From Neckera pumila (taxonomy: Eukaryota; Streptophyta; Bryopsida; Hypnales; Neckeraceae), in assembly GCA_963969595.1 (NCBI GenBank), contig OZ018410.1, forward strand, positions 30,074,913-30,138,912: a stretch of 64,000 nucleotides of DNA. Direction: 5' to 3'. The notes under the pieces were generated by a model, which saw only the letters and a program-made list of their open reading frames with translations, ran no database searches and was not told where the DNA came from. A program made the translations under genes and the position numbers. Each line of letters starts with the position of its first letter. Position 1 is the first letter of the stretch. This document shows, in pieces, positions 57,591-64,000 of this stretch.

Positions 57591-59912
57591 TCAATGTTGT
57601 AGATAGTCAATTTTGATTTTTTTATATAATTGGATGAGTTTTTGTTCTTTTGAGGTTTATTTGGGTGTTTGTGTGCCTGTTTAGTTACCAATTTGGTGTT
57701 TTTGGTGTGTTAATATCCAATTTTGACTTTTCAATCATTTGGAGGAATGTTATGAATGGTGTCAAGTCATTTCCAAGTTGGGTAGGTGTAGCCAGATAAT
57801 ATGCTGATCTGGCTGGCCAAGTTGGTTGTCAAGTCTGCAATTTAGTAGTCAGTTCCAAATGGGTTGTTAGCCTTGCGGTTAAGGCGTCTTCTCCGAGTGG
57901 GGTAACTGCGGGTTTGGTTTTCCTATTAGAAGAGGGGTTTTGCTCCATTGTTCTTTACCCAGTGTCGAAGAGTGTCCACTGTGCGTCCTAGCTAGTTGGT
58001 TGTGTAGTTTGTATTTATGTTTTTTGTGTTCCAAGTCGGTTGCTTATGAGTGTTTGTATGTTTGAATGTGTCCCTGCCGTATCACGAGGGTGGTCCAGGA
58101 GTGGTTGTCAATGTGAGTGTATGGCCTAATTGGAGAGGAAATTGGAGATTTGCAGTCTTGCAAAGGTGAGCCAAATCGGAGTATGTGAACAGAAATGGTG
58201 AAATGTGTCGGAGCTAATTGAAGAAGTTGTTGAGTGTGATGGTTAGCTTATGAAATGATGTGTGTGTGGTTATGAATGTTATGAATGAATGTATGCATCC
58301 AAGTTGGGAAGTTAATGGGCTGTGCAATGGAGCTGGAGAGAAATGTTTGTATCAAATTAGAATAGGAATTGAGTGAGTCATTTGATAAATTTTAGATTCC
58401 GATTTGGTAGTTAGAAGAGGGGGAATGATGTGGTAGAATTGGTGAAGTTAACAAGGGAAGTGCTGATGGAGATCCAATAGACTTTGAAAGCATAAATTCT
58501 AATGGCAATTTAATCGCCAATTCAGATCAGTATAAAAGATTTTCAAGTTCAATTGTTTTTGTGCAAATTGGAGTGGTTGCATTTGTTTGTGTTACAAATT
58601 TTGGTGTTGACTGTTTGTTGTGGGTAATTTCCAAGTTGGTTAATGCTGGAGTGACTGTTAAGCATCATATTGAAAATATTTGCTTGAGTAATAATTATTG
58701 AGTGAAGAATCCCAATTTGGAAGATGAGTGAGAAGAAAAGTCAGAAGAGCAAAGCCAAATTGGGAGACAAAAGATGTCAATTTTGTAACTGTGAAAATAT
58801 GGAGTTGAAGTGTGAGGCAAAGAATGAGAAGATCAAATTGGTGAGAGGAGATTATGTTTTTCCCAAGGAAGGAGACAAAGACCTTGGCAAGGTGATTAAG
58901 TGCTAGTCGGAGATTCAAGTGGTCTACAGGCGATACCTGGACTGAGCCGAGTTGGTGATAAAGACAAAGAGCTGGCAAGATTAAAGATTGAAGTTGAAGA
59001 CCAATTTGGAAAGTCACTTTTCCTTTATGGCTTTGAGAGGAGTGTGGAAATGAACTGTTTATTAGTAAGTAATGTGAGGATTTAAAGTAATAATAATTGG
59101 AAGTTTACTTTCTTCTTGGGTTTTGTTTCCTAGTTGGTTGTTTTAGATCGTTGTAGAAGTAGCCCTATTTAAATAGCCTCCTTTGGAACGAACTTATACT
59201 AGTAGCTTAAACTAATTTAATTAGTACCAAAGCTTATCTACAAATGTATAAAATTTTGATATTTTTTGCTAGTGGAAAAATTCATTTTCTATTTATGTTT
59301 TTTTCAATAATTTTGATGGAAAAATCAAATTATTGTGATTTTTTAAAGCTAAAGGTGGAAATCAAATTATATCAATTATAGTATATTTAGAATAATCTTT
59401 TTATTAGAAAGAAAAACACCCCATACTATGCTATTTGGATCCTAACACATGGAGCTTTCAATTGCAATAACTCTTTCATTTTTTGACCTTTTTCAAAATT
59501 TGAAATGGAGCAGAAACAGAACTTGTCAAGCTTCATTTTTTTTAGTTTAAATCAAATTTCAAAAGTAGATAATTCGGAAGTTGCAATTGATGTTGACCAA
59601 GACGCATCTACATTTAGGATGTGTGGACCTTTAGTAGTTAAAGTAACAACACCTAATTGTGACGTGTTTCTAAATAAATTCTTGCCTAAAATACAAAGTC
59701 TCTACTAATGAGAGTCTGTAGTTGTTGTTAGGTGCACCTAATTTCAAAACTTTGGAAATTCATATTTCATACATATAGTGTTGAAAAATGCAATAGAAGA
59801 AAATCTAAAATACTCTTTTCACTTCCAAATCTAAAAAAAAATATATAATCTAATAGTATAAATAAATACTCAATTGTTTATTCAATTGCAACTAGGTGTA
59901 GTTACATTACTT
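57591..59912. other. G/T-rich region with no recognised gene
   Basis: From 57600 to about 59100 the plus strand is G/T-rich and less AT-rich than its surroundings, as in a decayed transcribed element. Plus-strand frames at 58724-58906 (a Lys-rich stretch, then CQFCNCENMELKC) and 58900-59085 adjoin but are in different frames and match no family I know. This could be an eroded retrotransposon open reading frame; I cannot name it. Confidence 0.35.
57873..57935 (+). repeat. Possible tRNA-derived SINE head
   Basis: TTAGCCTTGCGGTTAAGGCG resembles a pol III box A region. About 30 bases later GCGGGTTTGGTTTTCC resembles a degenerate box B (GGTTCGANTCC). The spacing and the AAGGCG..CTGCGGGTT layout recall tRNA-related SINE heads. 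A cloverleaf is not convincing, so it is not called a tRNA gene. No tail or target duplication was identified. Confidence 0.35.
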
Positions 59913-60135
59913 GACTATAAGAAAATGGGGTGTTTTAAGTGATTTTTTAAGTATAGTCCTAGATATAAGGTTTTAAGGAATGACCTTTAAAGCAATTTTC
60001 AGCAAAATTTTACTAGAAACATATGTATTTCTAGTAAAATTTTGCTGAAAATTGCCTTAAAGGTCATTACCTTAAAATCTTATGTCTAGGACTATACTTA
60101 AAAAATCACTTAAAACACCCTATTCACTTGTAGTG
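59913..60135. mobile_element. CACTA-type foldback MITE (family F, copy 2)
   Basis: The right end read in reverse is CACTACAAGTGAATAGGGTG and the left end is a mutated GACTATAAGAAAATGGGGTG, both followed by TTTTAAGTGATTTTTTAAGT. The arms pair almost perfectly to a centre near 60027 (TTTCTAGTAAAATTTTGC). Related to 2836-3034 (shared ATAGTCCTAG and AAAGGTCATTAC). Confidence 0.75.
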
Positions 60136-61028
60136 CTCATAATATTCTATACCAATGGTCATGGGTCCCAAAGACACTATGAAAACCTTAAGATTAACTC
60201 TACGTACTAAGAAGCCAAAATTGGGCCTTATGTTTTTTAAGCAATTTTGAAGAGTATATATAGGGATATCTATTTGTTTTAATTAAATTATTTATATAAA
60301 CCAATGCATGCAATGTTCTTCATTAAAGCTAATGATATACTAAAATTTTCCATTTAGATTATACTTTCTACAATTAGATCAATCAAAGTCCCCAACTTAA
60401 AAATCATGAATTTTCAGTTCATGAAGAGTTAAAGCTTAGCATTAAGAAACTATCCCCTTTAAGGGAGTCAACCCATTTTCAACTAGATAAGCAATTACGC
60501 ATATTTGAAGGGTGGGGTTCTTTGAGGGAGGAAATTTCCCGTTGTAGAAATTGAATTCGGAAGGTTCCTATAATTTTTCAGATTTTTATTTCTCAAAATG
60601 TAATTACCATGAATTTTTTCACTAAAGATTCTATTCGACCTATACTCATTATGTACCTCCCTATTTCCGACCAAAGGTTGGTAGCAAATCCACCAAGGGT
60701 GGGCTGCAATATTGAGAGTCTTGTAGCCAATCATAATGCGCCACAACTACGTTGGGAATCATGTTATAATTAATGATTGTTTGTCTCTTGCCGAATAGAA
60801 AGAGAACAACCTACATAGCAAAAATGGGTACTTGGTCGGAAATAGGTGGGCTTCCTATGAGCCCATGACTTTAGACCCCCTCATCCATTCTCTCTTTGAT
60901 ACTTGAGTTTTTTACAGTAACGTACAGTGTCACAAGGGCCTCCCCAATCCATACCTTGAAGACAGTTTGTTTGTTTGTTTGTTTGTTTGTTTTGTTTTGT
61001 TTTGTTTATCTAGATCATTGCATCAAGT
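60136..61028. other. Intergenic DNA with a (GTTT)n tract
   Basis: A GTTT repeat passing into GTTTT lies at about 60965-61007, like the one near 590-640. An 83-codon minus-strand frame at 60495-60746 has no recognisable motif. No gene is supported. Confidence 0.45.
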
Positions 61029-61032
61029 TTAA

Positions 61033-61600
61033 CCCCTAAAGGACCATGAGTGCAGATTTTGAACAATAAATGAACGGAAACACATCCTAAACTCACCGAA
61101 ATGCGTTTTTTCATCCATTAATTTTGTTTGAAGATTCTTATATTAGTTCTTTAACATTTGTACAATTCAGATTATAAAGAATTTGCTTTGCAAATACTCA
61201 ATAATTCAAAAGGTATCAGGAGGTCTAGCCTCAAAAAGTAATTTTTTTAGTTCAAAAAATGAACCTTCAAAAATGACTTGAATCAAAAAGTCAAACATAA
61301 ATCTTCAAAAATCACTATAATTAGGACTCAATATTTTGAATATATAGGAAAAAAAATCTTTTACAATCATAAATATTCAATCTTACAATTGATTTTAGAA
61401 GGAATTTTTAATTTCTGCCTCAAATTTTATTTAAAAATATTGGTATGTATTTTTGTTGATCTAACCGTATGGATGTGATCTATAAATAGCATTTTACAAC
61501 TGTTGTTTGAGAGTCATCATTAAAATATTCTTCTAAGTTGCATTTTATAATAGATCTTCACAATTTTGGAAATCTGGACACCCTTCCGGTCTTTTAGGGG
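61033..61600. mobile_element. Short TTAA-flanked element (568 bp)
   Basis: TTAA at 61029-61032 and TTGA at 61601-61604; the termini are CCCCTAAAGGACCATGAG and, read from the right, CCCCTAAAAGACCGGAAG. The interior does not follow family A. It abuts the next TTAA element with a single shared tetranucleotide. Confidence 0.65.
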
Positions 61601-61604
61601 TTGA

Positions 61605-62522
61605 CCCCTAAAGGACCAAGGCCTTTTTTCTGCCAAAAGACACTCAAAACTGCCATTTCTATAGCAAAGAGTAAAAAAATTTGAAAAATGTTTTTTTTCC
61701 ACATCTAACCGTAGGATCTTACACCTAACTACTATGAGAGTGTGTGGAAAAAATTTCAGAATTTTTGACTACACAAATTGCAAGAAATCTGCGTTTAAAG
61801 TGAAAAAAACAAGTTTTTCATCACATTGTAGGACTAGATTTTTTGACTTTGAACATTTTTAACTTTATTTTTTTGCACTACAGAGTTTTGAGCTTCTAAT
61901 GTTTATATTGGAGAATTGAGTTGAGAATCTAGCCAAAAAAAAATGGTTCAAAAAAAATAATTTTCATTATTAAGAAAATTGTTAAGTAGAAGTAGGTATA
62001 AGGTAAAAGGAAAATCTAAAATATTTATATATTTTAGGTGAGATTAAAATGCACTAATTCCAATGGTAGAGATTGTTCTAGCAAGTAAACTAAACCATGC
62101 AAGAAAAAAAAATTTGAAAAATTTGAAAAATTGCATTCAAAAATGAATCCTACAAGTATTTTTTTCAAAAAGATGCTCTAACTGCCCAAAAAACAAGAAT
62201 GTCCATAACTTTCTCATACGAAATCCAATGGAATGAATCAAAGCTTTCTAGATAGACAAAACTATAATCTATGAGAAAATAAATACTTGAAAAAAAAAAA
62301 AAGCTTGTAAATTTTTTTTGCTGCCCGCCGTCCCCTATTTTGAGCTTATTTGGTCATAACTTTTGTTCCCGAGCACCGATTGGGAAAAAAATTATATTTC
62401 ATGAAGCTAATCAACTTTTCTACCTTCCAAAAAAATTTCAAAAAATTAGAAGAAAATTTCAGCCCATAGGTACCTACCCGAAAACGCATTTGTCACCCAA
62501 AGGGACAATGGTCCTTTAGGGG
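61605..62522 (+). mobile_element. TTAA-flanked element, family A copy 10 (918 bp)
   Basis: Flanks TTGA (61601-61604) and TTAA (62523-62526); starts CCCCTAAAGGACCAAGGCC and ends ATGGTCCTTTAGGGG. Subfamily beta and very close to 43379-44302 (shared CACATCTAACCGTAGGATCTT, GAGAGTGTGTGGAAAAAATTTCA, GAAGTAGGTA). X end on the left. Confidence 0.8.
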
Positions 62523-62526
62523 TTAA

Positions 62527-63760
62527 GACCATGTTTTCATACCTGATGAATAATCTTTCTTCTACTTATACAAAGGGAGGGGCCACAATGGCAAAACATT
62601 TTGGACTATAAATCAAGGTAAGAAGATACTATGAGTAATTATTCCAGTGTTAAATATTAGGGTTTTCCACCCTCCCACCCTCAAAATTACTGAAGGGATT
62701 CTATTAATTTGTAAAGATTGGGCAAAGCAATGGGCTTTAATGCTTAGTTTGCCACCAATATCTTTGGCAAAACAGCTCTTTCATGAGTGGTTTAATAACC
62801 TAATTAGAGTTTTCAATATACAATTCAACTTTAGCATAATAATCAACGCTAGATATTCTTAACGTTATAAGGCATTATTATGGTAAATTACAACCTGTGG
62901 AGGTGTACATGAGCCAAACAGGCACAATTAAGGTTAATTGATCCTAAATCTGGACCATTGATCAATTACACATCAAGTGGCTACCTGATCAAGGTGTATT
63001 GAGCTTCCAGCCATACAAATTGCTACACTAGTACAGACAAAGCAGCAGTTACACTTGCTGGGTCAATACCCTCTAGGTCTGAGCAAGACTTCGAAGCAAC
63101 TTTGCGGTGGAAAACTTTCTTGTAGTTTTTTGTTACTCCCGAGTTGCTTAGTGGCACTTTGCTCCAAAGTTGCACGTCTGTTGGAAGACACTGGGAGCAC
63201 TGGAATCGATAGACATGGCATCTTCTTCGTCACAACGTCCAACTTATGGCCAGGTTTACATAAGAGCTTTTTGAGTCTTGTAAGATATATGTGGTGTGTA
63301 TGTTTTTATGTTTCCTAGTGAAGGCTATAACATGCGATGTGGAATGCAGACATCTGCTGTACCTCACTAACATTCCAATTTTGTTCTCATGTTGTTGGAT
63401 GGGCACAGGTGAGGTCCACATCCTCTAGGAGCTATTGGCAAACAAGCTTCATAATATTCCTCAACCAAATCTCTCATGTTAATGCATTTTATTTTGTGCA
63501 CTTAGCTTTAGCACTCCACAGATTGCTAGAATAGTGACGGTACTGTGCATTGGCAAATTTTTGTTTTGACTAAACCTTATCATAGTGATATGATGCTTTG
63601 AATGGATAGAGTAAGGATTTTACTTTCATGGAGTTATACCGATTCTTGCAATAGAATGGTTTGATGTATGAGACCAAGGATATAGTTGGAGTTATTTGTT
63701 GCCATTTGTTGTTATAAGTAAGCTTGCATGTAAGCCTAAAGTGGACTTAGTTGTATAGCT
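62527..63760. other. Intergenic DNA
   Basis: Less AT-rich after about 62880, but no protein is recognisable. Plus-strand frames at 62647-62862, 63055-63318 and 63337-63534 have no motif or splice pattern I can defend. Confidence 0.4.
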
Positions 63761-63868
63761 AGCTCAGTTTCACAGCGAGCTCAGTTTTATAGCAAGCTCA
63801 GTTTCACAGCAAGCTCAGTTTTACAGCAAGCTCAGTTTCACAGCAAGCTTAGCTTTACAGCAAGCTTT
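63761..63868. repeat. 17-bp minisatellite
   Basis: Six copies of AGCTCAGTTTCACAGCA, with variants TTTTATAGCA and TTTTACAGCA, run 63761-63862 and end in a partial seventh. The C/T at position 11 alternates between successive copies, suggesting a 34-bp higher-order unit. Confidence 0.85.
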
Positions 63869-63944
63869 GATTAATCATAGTGTCAGACTCAAAAAGCATA
63901 GAGGCGATCAAATGAGTGCCCGATCCAGGGATGTTCCAGCAAAA

Positions 63945-63967
63945 TTTTGTTTTGTTTTGTTTTGTTT
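63945..63967. repeat. (GTTTT)n microsatellite
   Basis: About four to five TTTTG units. The same motif ends the simple-repeat tracts near 640 and 61005. Confidence 0.7.
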
Positions 63968-64000
63968 TTCCAAATTCATAATTCAAGCCTATTACCTAGA

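Noticed and set aside
63761..63868. CRISPR-like array
   Set aside because: Units are contiguous 17-mers with no unique spacers; a minisatellite in a plant genome.

Overview
The window looks like nuclear DNA of a land plant with a large, repeat-filled genome. The signs are a spliced plant-type patatin-like phospholipase gene, hAT, CACTA, Helitron-like and LINE remnants with plant-like features, and about 58 kb of AT-rich DNA with no credible reading frame. There is no bacterial operon structure, no CRISPR array and no rRNA or canonical tRNA gene. I cannot fix the species. The gene's sequence style and the repeat load would suit a seed-free plant (bryophyte, lycophyte or fern), but that is only a guess.

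Layout. 1-27.3 kb: AT-rich, built almost entirely from non-coding transposon derivatives: foldback elements with TA target duplications, CACTA-type and other MITEs, a Helitron-like element, a truncated LINE and many copies of a ~0.92-kb TTAA-flanked element. About 27.6-33.0 kb: the only GC-richer island. It holds one complete gene, a three-exon patatin-like phospholipase (28845-31342, 453 aa), whose second intron carries a pogo/mariner-like MITE. 33.0-45.2 kb: repeats again, with nested insertions. 45.2-48.5 kb: a broken hAT transposase gene on the minus strand, whose last part is split by a CACTA-type MITE. 49.3-49.5 kb: a 33-bp minisatellite. 49.5-64 kb: AT-rich DNA with more TTAA elements, a third ~0.71-kb Helitron-like copy, a possible SINE head and an end-of-window 17-bp minisatellite.

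The most informative discovery is the TTAA element family. Ten ~0.91-0.925-kb copies begin and end CCCCTAAAGG...CCTTTAGGGG, lie between TTAA tetranucleotides and encode nothing obvious. One copy (43379-44302) sits inside a foldback element that also exists uninterrupted twice in this window, and those empty sites have a single TTAA. This shows that TTAA is a real target-site duplication, as for piggyBac/Kolobok-type transposases. Other nested insertions (a foldback inside a Helitron-like element, Helitron-like elements inside a foldback, a MITE inside the hAT gene) allow a relative timeline of activity.

All calls come from reading the sequence by eye. No alignment, gene finder or database search was run.
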